The notes under the pieces are model-generated. The model searched no databases. It was not told the DNA's origin and was given only the letters and a program-made list of their open reading frames with translations. Made by a program: the position numbers and the translations under genes. Below are positions 25,601 to 37,032 of a stretch of 64,000 nucleotides of DNA, piece by piece (position 1 is the stretch's first letter; the number at the start of each line of letters is the position of its first letter). The stretch covers positions 106,590,551 through 106,654,550 of the forward strand of contig CM073895.1 of assembly GCA_037176705.1 (NCBI GenBank), read 5' to 3'. This DNA comes from Molossus alvarezi. Lineage: Eukaryota; Chordata; Mammalia; Chiroptera; Molossidae.

Positions 25601-26454
25601 GAATTTTCACTGATACATCACCTAAGGCAACAGAAATAAAGGAGAAAATGAACACATGGGACTACATAAAACTAAAAAGCTTCTGCACAGCAAAAGAAAC
25701 AATCATCAAAATGGAAAGGCAACCCACTGTATGGGAGAACATCATTGCCAATGATGTATCAGATAAGGGGTTAATTTCCAATATATAGAGAGTGCTCATA
25801 CAACTCCACAAAAGGAAGACAAAGAACCCAATTAAAAAATGGGCAGAGGAGCTGAATAGAAACCTCTCCAAACAGGACATACAAATGGCCAAGAGACATA
25901 TGAAGAAATGCTCAACATCACTAATCATCAGAGAGATGCAAATTAAAACAACAATGAGGTATCACCTCACACCTGTCAGAATGGCCGCCATCAACAAATC
26001 ATCAAACAACAAGTGTTGGCGAGGGTGTGGAGAAAAGGGGACTCTAATACACTGCTGGTGGGAATGCAGACTGGTGCAGCCGCTATGGAAAACAATATGG
26101 TGCTACCTCAAAAAATTAAAAATTGAAATTCCATTTGACCCAGTGATCCCACTGTTGGGAATATACCCTAAGAAGCCTGAAACAACAATCAGGAAGAATA
26201 TATGTACCCCCATGTTCATAGCAGCACTATTTACAATAGCTAAGATCTGGAAACAGCCCAAGTGTCCACCAGTAGACGAATGGATAAAAAAGCTGTGGTA
26301 CATATACACAATGGAGTACTATGCAGCGGTAAGAAAGAAAGATCTCTTATCCTTTGAGACGATATGGAGGGACCTGGAAAGTATTATCCTAAGTGAAAGA
26401 AGCCAAGCAGAAAAAGACAAATACCACATGATCTCACTTATATACGGAATATAA
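22630..26454 (+). pseudogene. L1-ORF2: L1 ORF2 (endonuclease-reverse transcriptase), one nonsense codon, unit A
   Basis: A single frame of 1,275 codons is broken only by TAG at 25786-25788 (codon 1053). Before the stop, the APE-type endonuclease retains N13/N15 (TLNVNG), E42, D144 and N146 (GDFN), D204, D228 and H229. The reverse transcriptase has KSPGPDGF (468-475), motif A DAEKAFD (599-605), motif [10 protein letters not shown] (656-664) and the catalytic FADD (699-702). The Cys-rich motif CX3CX7HX4C (C1129, C1133, H1141, C1146) lies beyond the stop. Translation would give 1,052 residues lacking the C-terminal domain, which L1 retrotransposition needs. The same TAG is in units B and C, so it predates their amplification. 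Human ORF2p is about the same total length (1,275 residues). Confidence 0.93.
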
Positions 26455-26720
26455 TGAAATAACAGTCTGAGGAATACAGTAAACCCAGACACATGGAAGT
26501 AGGGCACAGACTGACATCCCTCAGAAGAGGGGATGGGGGGTGGGGGGGTGGGAAGAGATAAACCACAGAACTTATATGCATGTATGCATGACCAATGGAC
26601 ATGGACAACTAAGCCGGGGACAGAGTGGAGGGGGGGGTGGGGGTGCCAATGGGGTAAAAAGGTAAAATATCTGTAACAAAAATAAATAAAAAAGCTGTGG
26701 TACATATACAAAAAAAAAAA
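26455..26720 (+). other. L1 3' UTR with G-rich tract and composite tail, unit A
   Basis: A G-run cluster at 26529-26552 (four runs of three or more G separated by 1-2 bases) fits the potential quadruplex typical of mammalian L1 3' UTRs. A second G-rich patch lies at ~26626-26643. AATAAA occurs at 26681-26686. The tail then holds a 25-bp stretch (26686-26710) identical to ORF2 positions 26284-26308, followed by the final A run. Confidence 0.85.
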
Positions 26721-27756
26721 GAAACATTCGTTGTCTCCATGCAAGGAGTAAATCCATGAATTGGAAGACACTGACAATACCAAGGGTTTTTCACATTGAA
26801 CATCTCTGTGAATGAGAACAAGAGGAGTGTTCTAGAGAAAATTCACTTGTGCAGTGGACCTGGGTATCCATTTCAATTACGTACACACTAACTATGCCCT
26901 GTGTGCAGGGCATACTTTACATTGGAGTGTCAAACAGTGTTGTAAGTAGATGCAGGTGTCTACCTTCTTTCCTATGTGACCAGGAAAGTCAACCTGTACT
27001 AGTTGATGAGGCAGCCTTTCCACATACTACCTATTAGCCCAGCATATGTGTTATTTGCCTGGAAGTGTCTATGAGTCAGCTTGATATCCAGCAAAGGCTG
27101 GGCTGCAGAAATCAAACACATTGTTTAGGGCAATGTTCAGGTCATGGAAATCTATACCCTATTCAGTTCTACACACATTTTTTAAAGTTGTGAACGAATG
27201 AATCAGTGTCATTCTTGGATCCATCATACATTTCACTGTTTGTACCGATTTCCTCAAAAAACATAAGGAGTAGATACCTGTTTACTCCTGAGAATTCAAA
27301 GTAAACGCTTTCCATCATTGTGAAATGCTGGAATTGTACCTTGTTCATGAATGGAATCTCCCGAACCTATCTTTCTAATTCCCTGTGACCAATTCAGCCT
27401 ATTTCTTGATAACTGCCAAGTACTCAATCCCCTTATTCCAGCCATTAGAACAAAAAAGGGATCAATTTAAAAGAGGGAGTGTCAGTCTTTGAACAATGGT
27501 CATGGATTCACTTGTTTCAAGACTATTTCCCCGAAGAACCTATGGGAATACACTGGCATAGTCAAAAGTGTTCATGACTGGTGTTCTTCCTGTGCAGAAT
27601 AATAGAATAACATTCAGTTCAAGAGCAGAATGGACACCTTAATACGGTTGCAGTGTCCAATGGACAGTTTAGTGGCTCCCTGTTCAAAGAACTGTGTCCA
27701 ATAGACAACCTTCTTCAAATAATATCCAAATATTGAGAAAAAGATTCTAGGGCTAT

Positions 27757-27773
27757 ACCCGCTTCACACGAAA
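27757..27773 (-). promoter_or_regulatory. CENP-B box-like site, unit A (core intact)
   Basis: TTTCGTGTGAAGCGGGT on the minus strand, in the satellite portion downstream of the L1. Confidence 0.6.
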
Positions 27774-28494
27774 TGGAACCACCACTGTTGTACTGTTTTT
27801 CATATTACGTGTTCTTAGTACAGTTGTGGAAAGTATTGATTTAAGGAAATGTGGCTACCTGACTCTTGATAGGTCCTTAGATATACTTTTCACTCTAGTT
27901 TGATTGTAGGAGAGTGTATACAAACCAAACCTTTTCCAAATGAACTGTGTGAGAACTCTTCACTTCAGTGGCACCAAAGTCACTTACATAAAGCCTAGAG
28001 CGTGAGGATCCTCAAAGCATATGTTGTTTTGGTTAAGTGTTTAAGAAATGTCAATTTGTAAAGGTGGAATCACACTTAAACTTCGCAGTGTAAGTTTCTT
28101 TCCCTTGTTTCAGACAAAGACACACAAGACTTGCTGGTGCAGTCTTGGATATACTGAACTATGGGCAAAACTCTGTGAGAGCCAGGGGCCACATTCACTC
28201 AGTGGCATGTTTTTCCCTGGGAAGTTAAGTACCTTTGCAGGGAAAGTGTGAACAAACATGTTCTAGTCAAACAACTGTTGGAATGAATGAATATTTCCAT
28301 TTGGGTTAAGTGAATGCACAGATCTTGAGTAACATGAACACTTTAACGTACATTCTCCTCGTTTTATAGGGAGATCCAGTCATATCATGGAAAGAACAAC
28401 TAGGACAGAGCACACTTATGTGTAGAATCAAAAGTTATCCCTTTTTGTGTTCTGTGTTGTTCATGGTTTCAAAGATTGGATCGTATTGTAGCCC

Positions 28495-28745
28495 TTTTTT
28501 TTTTTTTATCCTCACCTGAGGATATTTTTCCATTTTTTGTACAGATAGAGTGGGAGGGAGAGAGAGGAAGGGAGAGAGAGAGAGAAACATCGACGTGAAG
28601 GGACACATCGAGTGGCTGCCACCCGCACGACCAACCAGGGCTGGGGACAAACAGCAACCGAAGTACATACCCTTAGCGGGATCCAAACCCGGGTCTCTCC
28701 GGACCGCAGGCCGACGCTCTAATCGCTGAGCCAAACTGGCCAGGT
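28495..28745 (-). mobile_element. tRNA-derived SINE, VES-like, in unit B
   Basis: Same insertion as in unit A, with only a few differences (for example 'gggctgggg' for 'gggccgggg' near 28639, 'ctaatcgctg' near 28720 and 'ccaggtctc' at the head end). It duplicated along with the unit and did not insert independently. Confidence 0.87.
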
Positions 28746-28958
28746 CTCAAGCCCATTTTTGAAGGCGATACTTGGAAAAACTTTGGTTTCTGCTGTAGCA
28801 GTTGGTTTCACATGATTCTTACTCAGAACAGTGAACCAACGTATGGCCTAGACTGAATCAATGGTAAGATTGATAACTACTGGTGTCACACATGTGCATT
28901 CCTGAAGCAGTGAAACTGAACACATCTAAAGTGATGTAGTTGAAACATTGGTTGTCTC

Positions 28959-29778
28959 GAATGACCGAAAAATGGCGGCGGAGTGAACGGAGCTACACAT
29001 TCCGTCTCCCAGAACCAAACTGGTATTACAACTCTAACACAGACAAATCGACAGGAAAAACCAACAGAAAAGCAGTTTGGAGGACCATACAACGAGGGAC
29101 ACTGACTCCATCCCGGTAGGCTTGCGAAGGTGCGAGACGGGGCTGGGAGCCCACGGTCGGCAGCTCGGCAGCGGCCTTCGCTGGGAGCAGCGCCCTCGGG
29201 TTACACTCCCAGTCGGCTCCACAGCGCAGCCGGGACAGAGGCTAAAACAGCCACAGCCACTCACCTTGGGCTCCGGCAGAGGGAGGGCAGACTGGACTGG
29301 AGCTGTGTCGGGACACTCGGGGTTTGGAGGGCGCTCGGAGCTTTGGCTGAGTGCAGCCACTCAGGACAGTGGCCACATTGCTCCTTCCCAGGGCTCTGAG
29401 GAGAGGCAGCAGCCCCTCCCTCGGAGATCCAACCCCACCCTGTGGGCCATTGAAGTGCTAATTGAGGCTCACTAACAACTAACATCTGCCCCACCCTCGT
29501 GAAAGCCCCTTGACTGAGCACCAGACGGAGTTTTTCAATCAACTGACAACCCAAAACTCATCAATTGACCTAGACTGCTAGCTCCAGGCAAAAAGCTAGA
29601 GGATAACAGTACGTTTCCTGGGCTGGCAACTTTAACCAGGAAAGTAAGACTTGACAGTGGTGTTCAACGTGGGTCCTCCCTCGCTCATCTAAACACAGGA
29701 GAGGGAGCCACAAACAGCAGAACACCAACACCCACAGGGAGAACTTGACAGGCTCCAAAGCCCACAGTGATAGCCAAA
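28959..29778 (+). promoter_or_regulatory. L1 5' UTR / internal promoter, unit B
   Basis: An 820-bp GC-rich leader equivalent to that of unit A, with the YY1-like AAAATGGCGGC at 28969-28979. It differs at a few bases only (for example 'acattccgtc', 'gaaggtgcg'). Confidence 0.8.
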
Positions 29779-30660
29779 ATGGTGAAACACAGAAACAGAA
29801 GTCAAATGAAAGAGCAAGACACCTCCACCGAAGATGAGATCAATGTGGAGCAATTAGGCATGTTAACAGAGCTAGAATTCAGAGCCATGATCTTGAGGAA
29901 GTTGAACAGCATGAGTAAGGACATAGAGACACTGAAAATAAGCCAAATGGAAATTAAAAACCAACAAGAAGAGATAAAAAATGACATATCCGAAATGAAA
30001 AACACATTGGAAGGTTTAAAAAGCAGAGTAGGGGAAGCTGAGGACCGGATCAGTGAATTAGAAGACAGGGTAGAAAAAATCAACCAATCAGAAAAACAAA
30101 AGGAAAAAACTATTAAAAAACAGGAAGACAGCTTAAGAGAACTATGGGACAACTGGAAACGGAATAATGTTCGCATCATAGGAGTCCCCGAAGAAGAAGA
30201 AAATGAGCAAGGGATAGAGAATATATTCAAAAAAATAGTGAGAGAAAACTTCCCTAATTTGGTGAAGGAAGAAGGCATTCATGTCCAAGAAGCACAGAGA
30301 GTCCCAAGTAAGAAGAACCCAAACAGGTCCGCACCAAGACACAAAGTAATTAAAATGCCACACATTAAAGACAAAGAGAGAATCCTAAAAGCAGCAAGAG
30401 ATAAGCAACAGGTTACCTACAAAGGGAACCCCATAAGGCTCTCAGCGGACTTCTCACAAGAAACACTACAGGCCAGAAGAGAATGGCATGAAGTAATCAA
30501 AGTCATGAAAAACAAGAATCTGAATCCAAGACTACTCTACCCAGCAAGGCTATCATTCAAAATAGAAGATCAAATAAAGAGCTTCCCAGACAAAAAAAGG
30601 CTAAGGGAATACATTAGCACCAAACCAGCACTGCAAGAAATGTTAAAAGGACTGCTGTAA
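29779..30660 (+). CDS. L1-ORF1: L1 ORF1p, unit B
   Basis: An intact frame of 293 residues from the ATG at 29779. The only residue difference from unit A that I see is lysine instead of isoleucine at 189, in the PRHxVIKMP strand of the RRM-like domain. That places a charge in a position usually hydrophobic and might weaken the fold (inference). The coiled coil and C-terminal domain are as in unit A. Confidence 0.9.
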   Translation: MVKHRNRSQMKEQDTSTEDEINVEQLGMLTELEFRAMILRKLNSMSKDIETLKISQMEIKNQQEEIKNDISEMKNTLEGLKSRVGEAEDRISELEDRVEKINQSEKQKEKTIKKQEDSLRELWDNWKRNNVRIIGVPEEEENEQGIENIFKKIVRENFPNLVKEEGIHVQEAQRVPSKKNPNRSAPRHKVIKMPHIKDKERILKAARDKQQVTYKGNPIRLSADFSQETLQARREWHEVIKVMKNKNLNPRLLYPARLSFKIEDQIKSFPDKKRLREYISTKPALQEMLKGLL

Positions 30661-30705
30661 TTAGCAGTAGAAATGGGAAGAAAAATAAAACCACACTAAA
30701 CAAAA

Positions 30706-33700
30706 ATGGCAATAAATAAGTACATATCAATAATCACCTTAAACGTAAATGGATTGAATGCTCCCATAAAGAGACACAGAGTAGCTGATTGGATAAGAAA
30801 GCATGACTCATCTATATGTTGTTTACAAGAGACCCACCTCTCAACAAAAGACTCACATAGGTTGAAAGTGAAGGGATGGAAAAAAATTTTCCGAGCAAAT
30901 GGAAAGCAAAAAAAAGCTGGGGTAGCAATTCTCATATCTGATAAAATAGATTTCAAAATGAAGACCATAACTAGAGACAAAGACGGCCACTACATAACCT
31001 TGAAAGGATCTATCCAACAGGAAGATATAACCTTGATAAACATATATGCACCCAATATAGGAGCACCAAAATATATTAAAAATCTTCTGGAGGACTTCCA
31101 AGGAGAAATCGACAATAATACAATCATAGCAGGGGACTTCAACACCCCGTTGACAGCACTGGATAGATCCTCTAGGCAAAAAATTAGCAAGGAAACAGAG
31201 ACTCTAAATGAAGCACTAGACCAAATGGATTTAATAGATATCTACAGAGAATTACACCCCAAAACTACAGAATACACATTCTTCTCAAGTGCACATGGGA
31301 CATTCTCAAAGATAGACCACATGATAGGACACAAACTAAATCTCTACAAGTTCAAGAAGATGGAAATCATATCAAGCATCTTCTCAGATCACAATGGCAT
31401 GAAACTAGAAATCAATTGCAACAAGAACATGCAAAGACATTTCAACACATGGAGGCTAAATAGCATGTTATTAAACAATGAATGGGTCACCGAGGAGATC
31501 AAGGAAGAAATTAAAAACTTCCTGGAAACCAATGAAAATGAACACACAACAACACAAAATCTATGGGATGCAGCGAAAGCAGTTCTGAGAGGGAAGTTCA
31601 TAGCACTACAGGCCTACCTCAAAAAACAAGAAAAATTTCTAATTGACTGTCTAACCTCACAACTTAAAGAATTAGAAAGCAAACAAAAAGAAAACCCCAG
31701 AGCAAGTAGAAGGAAGGAAATAGTAAAGATCAGAGCAGAAATAAATGACATAGAGACCAAAAAAACAATTCAAAGGATCAATGAAACAAAGAGCTGGTTT
31801 TTCGAAAAGATAAACAAGATTGATGGACCCTTAGCTAGACTCACCAAGAAACAAAGAGAGAGAACCCAAATATACAAAATCAGAAATGAAAGAGGAGAAG
31901 TAACAACCAACACCACGGAAATACAAAAGATCGTTAACAACTACTATGAACAACTATATGGCAACAAATTCGACAATCTAAGCGAAATGGACAAATTTCT
32001 AGAAACACACAGTCTCCCAAAACTATTCCCGGAAGAGATAGAAAACTTGAACAGACCAATAACAACTAAGGAAATTGAAGAGGTAATCAAGACTCTCCCA
32101 GCAAACAAAAGCCCAGGCCCAGATGGTTTCACAGGGGAGTTTTACCGAACATTCCAAAAAGAACTAACACCCATTCTCCTCAAACTATTTCAAAAAATTC
32201 AAGAAGAAGGAAGACTTCCAAACACGTTCTATGAGGCCAGCATAATTCTAATTCTAAAACCGGAAAAAGACACTACGAAGAAAGAAAACTACAGGCCAAT
32301 ATCCCTGATGAACTTAGACGCCAAAATCCTGAACAAAATATTAGCAAATCGGATCCAGAAATACATCAAGAAAATTATTCACCATGACCAAGTGGGATTC
32401 ATTCCAGGGATGCAAGGCTGGTACAATATTCGCAAATCAATAAACGTGATACACCACATAAACAAAATGAAGAATAAAAACCACATGATCATATCAATAG
32501 ATGCTGAAAAAGCATTCGACAAAATCCAGCATCCATTTCTGATAAAAACGCTCAGCAATGTAGGAATAGAGGGATCATATCTCGACATAATAAAGGCCAT
32601 ATATGAAAGACCTACAGCCAACATCATACTCAATGGGCAGAAACTAAAAACATTTCCATTAAGAACAGGAACAAGACAGGGATGTCCACTTTCGCCACTC
32701 TTATTTTACATTGTACTGGAAGTCTTAGCCACAGCAATCAGACATGAAGAAAAAATTAAAGGGATCCAAATTGGAAAGGAGGAAGTGAAACTGTCATTAT
32801 TTGCAGATGACATGATATTGTACATAGAAAACCCTAAAGACTCCATCAAAAATCTATTAGACTTAATAAATGAATTTGGCAAAGTAGCAGGATACAAAAT
32901 TAACGTCAAGAAATCGACGGCATTCTTGTACATCAATGATGAACTCACAGAAAGAGAAACTGAAAAAACAATCCCATTTACCATCGCTCCAAAAAAATTA
33001 CGATACCTAGGAATAAACTTAACCAAAGAAGTAAAGGACCTATTTGCAGAAAACTACAGGTCATTGAAAAAAGAAATAGAGGAAGATATAAAAAAGTGGA
33101 AGCACATACCCTGTTCATGGATTGGAAGAATTAACATAATTAAAATGTCCATACTACCCAAAGCAATCTATAGATTCAATGCAATCCCCATCAAAATACC
33201 AACGACATATTTCATAGAACTAGAACAAATACTTCAAAAGTTCATATGGAACCAAAAAAGACCTCGAATAGCCACAGCAATCTTGAAAAAGAAGAACAAA
33301 GTAGGTGGGATCACAATACCAGATATCAGGTTATACTACAAAGCGACTGTAACCAAAACAGCCTGGTACTGGCACAAGAACAGGCATATAGACCAGTGGA
33401 ACAGAACTGAAAACCCAGAAATGGACCCAAGGCAATACGCTCAATTAATATTTGACAAAGGTGGCAAGAGCATACAGTGGAGTCAAGACAGCCTCTTTAA
33501 TAAATGGTGTTGGGAAAATTGGACAGCTACATGCAAAAAAATGAAACTAGACCATCAACTTACACCATACACCAAAATAAACTCAAAATGGATAAAAGAC
33601 TTAATTGTGACCCGTGAATCCATAAAAATTCTAGAAGAAAATGTAGGCAACAAAATTTCGGACATCATACGGAGCAGAATTTTCACTGATACATCACCTA

Positions 33701-34529
33701 AGGCAACAGAAATAAAGGAGAAAATGAACACATGGGACTACATAAAACTAAAAAGCTTCTGCACAGCAAAAGAAACAATCATCAAAATGGAAAGGCAACC
33801 CACTGTATGGGAGAACATCATTGCCAATGATGTATCAGATAAGGGGTTAATTTCCAATATATAGAGAGTGCTCATACAACTCCACAAAAGGAAGACAAAG
33901 AACCCAATTAAAAAATGGGCAGAGGAGCTGAATAGACACCTCTCCAAACAGGACATACAAATGGCCAAGAGACATATGAAGAAATGCTCAACATCACTAA
34001 TCATCAGAGAGATGCAAATTAAAACAACAATGAGGTATCACCTCACACCTGTCAGAATGGCCGCCATCAACAAATCATCAAACAACAAGTGTTGGCGAGG
34101 GTGTGGAGAAAAGGGGACTCTAATACACTGCTGGTGGGAATGCAGACTGGTGCAGCCGCTATGGAAAACAATATGGTGCTACCTCAAAAATTAAAAATTG
34201 AAATTCCATTTGACCCAGTGATCCCACTGTTGGGAATATACCCTAAGAAGCCTGAAACACCAATCAGGAAGAATATATGTACCCCCATGTTCATAGCAGC
34301 ACTATTTACAATAGCTAAGATCTGGAAACAGCCCAAGTGTCCACCAGTAGACGAATGGATAAAAAAGCTGTGGTACATATACACAATGGAGTACTATGCA
34401 GCGGTAAGAAAGAAAGATCTCTTATCCTTTGAGACGATATGGAGGGACCTGGAAAGTATTATCCTAAGTGAAAGAAGCCAAGCAGAAAAAGACAAATACC
34501 ACATGATCTCACTTATATACGGAATATAA
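30706..34529 (+). pseudogene. L1-ORF2: L1 ORF2, nonsense codon plus frameshift, unit B
   Basis: The endonuclease and reverse transcriptase motifs are as in unit A, with I901T as a private change. TAG at 33862-33864 ends the frame at 1,052 residues, as in the other two copies. Downstream, five A's instead of six at 34186-34190 shift the frame and bring TAA at 34192-34194. The remaining C-terminal codons continue in the other frame to 34529. The frameshift, a T-to-P and an N-to-H change in the C-terminal part, and silent changes are shared with unit C but not unit A. Confidence 0.93.
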
Positions 34530-34793
34530 TGATATAACAGTCTGAGGAATACAGTAAACCCAGACACATGGAAGTAGGGCACAGACTGACATCCCTCAGA
34601 AGAGGGGATGGGGGGTGGGGGGGTGGGAAGAGATAAACCACAGAACTTATATGCATGTATGCATGACCAATGGACATGGACAACTAAGCCGGGGACAGGG
34701 TGGAGGGGGGGTGAGGGTGCCAATGGGGTAAAAGGTAAAATATCTGTAACAAAAATAAATAAAAAAGCTGTGGTACATATACAAAAAAAAAAA
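34530..34793 (+). other. L1 3' UTR and composite tail, unit B
   Basis: The G-run cluster is at 34604-34627, AATAAA at 34754-34759, and the 25-bp copy of ORF2 sequence in the tail at 34759-34783. The second G-rich patch is shorter than in unit A. Confidence 0.85.
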
Positions 34794-35829
34794 GAAACAT
34801 TCGTTGTCTCCATGCAAGGAGTAAATCCATGAATTGGAAGACACTGACAATACCAAGGGTTTTTCACATTGAACATCTCTGTGAATGAGAACAAGAGGAG
34901 TGTTCTAGAGAAAATGCACTTGTGCAGTGGACCTGGGTATCCATTTCAATTACGTACACACTAACTATGCCCTGTGTGCAGGGCATACTTTACATTGGAG
35001 TGTCAAACAGTGTTGTAAGTAGATGCAGGTGTCTACCTTCTTTCCTATGTGACCAGGAAAGTCAACCTGTACTAGTTGATGAGGCAGCCTTTCCACATAC
35101 TACCTATTAGCCCAGCATATGTGTTATTTGCCTGGAAGTGTCTATGAGTCAGCTTGATATCCAGCAAAGGCTGGGCTGCAGAAATCAAACACATTGTTTA
35201 GGGCAATGTTCAGGTCATGGAAATCTATACCCTATTCAGTTCTACACACATTTTTTAAAGTTGTGAACGAATGAATCAGTGTCATTCTTGGATCCATCAT
35301 ACATTTCACTGTTTGTACCGATTTCCTCAAAAAACATAAGGAGTAGATACCTGTTTTCTCCTGAGAATTCAAAGTAAACGCTTTCCATCATTGTGAAATG
35401 CTGGAATTGTACCTTGTTCATGAATGGAATCTCCCGAACCTATATTTCTAATTCCCTGTGACAAATTCAGCCTATTTCTTGATAACTGACAAGTACTCAA
35501 TCCCCTTATTCCAGCCATTAGAACAAAAAAGGGATCAATTTAAAAGAGGGAGTGTCAGTCTTTGAACAATGGTCATGGATTCACTTGTTTCAAGACTATT
35601 TCCCCGAAGAACCTATGGGAATACACTGGCATAGTCAAAAGTGTTCATGACTGGTGTTCTTTCTGTGCAGAATAATAGAATAACATTCAGTTCAAGAGCA
35701 GAATGGAAACCTTAATACGGTTGCAGTGTCCAATGGACAGTTTAGTGGCTCCCTGTTCAAAGAACTGTGTCCAATAGACAACCTTCTTCAAATAATATCC
35801 AAATATTGAGAAAAAGATTCTAGGGCTAT

Positions 35830-35846
35830 ACCCGCTTCACACGAAA
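35830..35846 (-). promoter_or_regulatory. CENP-B box-like site, unit B (core intact)
   Basis: TTTCGTGTGAAGCGGGT on the minus strand, with the core complete. Confidence 0.6.
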
Positions 35847-36568
35847 TGGAACCACCACTGTTGTACTGTTTTTCATATTACGTGTTCTTAGTACAGTTGT
35901 GGAAAGTATTGATTTAAGGAAATGTGGCTACCTGACTCTTGATAGGTCCTTAGATATACTTTTCACTCTAGTTTGATTGTAGGAGAGTGTATACAAACCA
36001 AACCTTTTCCAAATGAACTGTGTGAGAACTCTTCACTTCAGTGGCACCAAAGTCACTTACATAAAGCCTAGAGCGTGAGGATCCTCAAAGCATATGTTGT
36101 TTTGGTTAAGTGTTTAAGAAATGTCAATTTGTAAAGGTGGAATCACACTGAAACTTCGCAGTGTAAGTTTCTTTCCCTTGTTTCAGACAAAGAGACACAA
36201 GACTTGCTGGTGCAGACTTGGATATACTGAACTATGGGCAAAACTCTGTGAGAGCCAGGGGCCACATTCACTCAGTGGCATGTTTTTCCCTGGGAAGTTA
36301 AGTACCTTTGCAGGGAATGTGTGAACAAACATGTTCTAGTCAAACAACTGTTGGAATGAATGAATATTTCCATTTGGGTTAAGGGAATGCACAGATCTTG
36401 AGTAACATGAACACTTTAACGTACATTCTCCTCGTTTTATAGGGAGATCCAGTGATATCATGGAAAGAACAACTAGGACAGAGCACACTTATGTGTAGAA
36501 TCAAAAGTTATCCCTTTTTGTGTTCTGTGTTGTTCATGGTTTCAAAGATTGGATCGTATTGTAGCCCA

Positions 36569-36819
36569 TTTTTTTTTTTTTATCCTCACCTGAGGATATT
36601 TTTCCATTTTTTGTACAGATAGAGTGGGAGGGAGAGAGAGGAAGGGAGAGAGAGAGAGAAACATCGACGTGAAGGGACACATCGAGTGGCTGCCACCCGC
36701 ATGACCAACCAGGGCCGGGGACAAACAGCAACCGAAGTACATACCCTTAGCGGGATCCAAACCCGGGTCTCTCCGGACCGCAGGCCGACGCTCTAACCGC
36801 TGAGCCAAACTGGCCAGGG
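36569..36819 (-). mobile_element. tRNA-derived SINE, VES-like, in unit C
   Basis: Same insertion as in units A and B. Here the left flank keeps 'agcccattttt' (36563-36573), matching the right flank at 36824-36834 and supporting a target duplication of about 11 bp. The inferred TTTTT/GA nick suits L1 endonuclease. The T run makes the exact boundary ambiguous by about five bases. Confidence 0.87.
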
Positions 36820-37032
36820 CTCAAGCCCATTTTTGAAGGCGATACTTGGAAAAACTTTGGTTTCTGCTGTAGCAGTTGGTTTCACATGATTCTTACTCAG
36901 AACAGTGAACCAACGTATGGCCTAGACTGAATCAATGGTAAGATTGATAACTACTGGTGTCACACATGTGCATTCCTGAAGCAGTGAAACTGAACACATC
37001 TAAGGTGATGTAGTTGAAACATTGGTTGTCTC

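Larger units (their letters stand above)
20883..26720 (+). mobile_element. L1: Full-length LINE-1 retrotransposon, unit A
   Basis: This 5,838-bp element comprises a 5' UTR (20883-21702), ORF1 (21703-22584), a 45-bp spacer, ORF2 (22630-26454, one in-frame stop), a G-rich 3' UTR and a poly(A) tail. It is flanked by a 17-bp target duplication: GAAACATTGGTTGTCTC at 20866-20882 and the same with one change (GAAACATTCGTTGTCTC) at 26721-26737. The bottom-strand nick inferred from the left duplication is TTTC/AA, one base from the L1 endonuclease consensus TTTT/AA. The element is therefore a standard target-primed insertion, full length at the 5' end. ORF2 is nonsense-mutated, so the copy is probably unable to retrotranspose by itself. 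Confidence 0.97.
19872..27947 (+). repeat. Monomer 11: 8.08-kb unit A (satellite + SINE + L1)
   Basis: One satellite monomer is split first by a minus-strand SINE (20419-20669) and then by a plus-strand full-length L1 (20883-26720). The 8,076 bp equal one monomer plus the two insertions and their target duplications. The same insertions at the same monomer positions recur in the next two units. Confidence 0.96.
28959..34793 (+). mobile_element. L1: Full-length LINE-1 retrotransposon, unit B
   Basis: This 5,835-bp copy has the same junctions as unit A: left duplication 28942-28958, right duplication GAAACATTCGTTGTCTC at 34794-34810, including the same G-to-C difference. It is therefore a duplicate of the unit-A insertion. 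Beyond the shared ORF2 stop it has a one-base loss in an A run near 34186-34190. Confidence 0.97.
27948..36020 (+). repeat. Monomer 12: 8.07-kb unit B (satellite + SINE + L1)
   Basis: This unit is 8,073 bp. Its left satellite flank is almost base-for-base that of unit A. The satellite right of its L1 shares private variants with unit A ('ccctgtgtgcaggg', 'agtagatgcag', 'cctattagcccagc', 'gtgttatttgcc'). Its L1, however, shares private variants with unit C. Confidence 0.96.
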
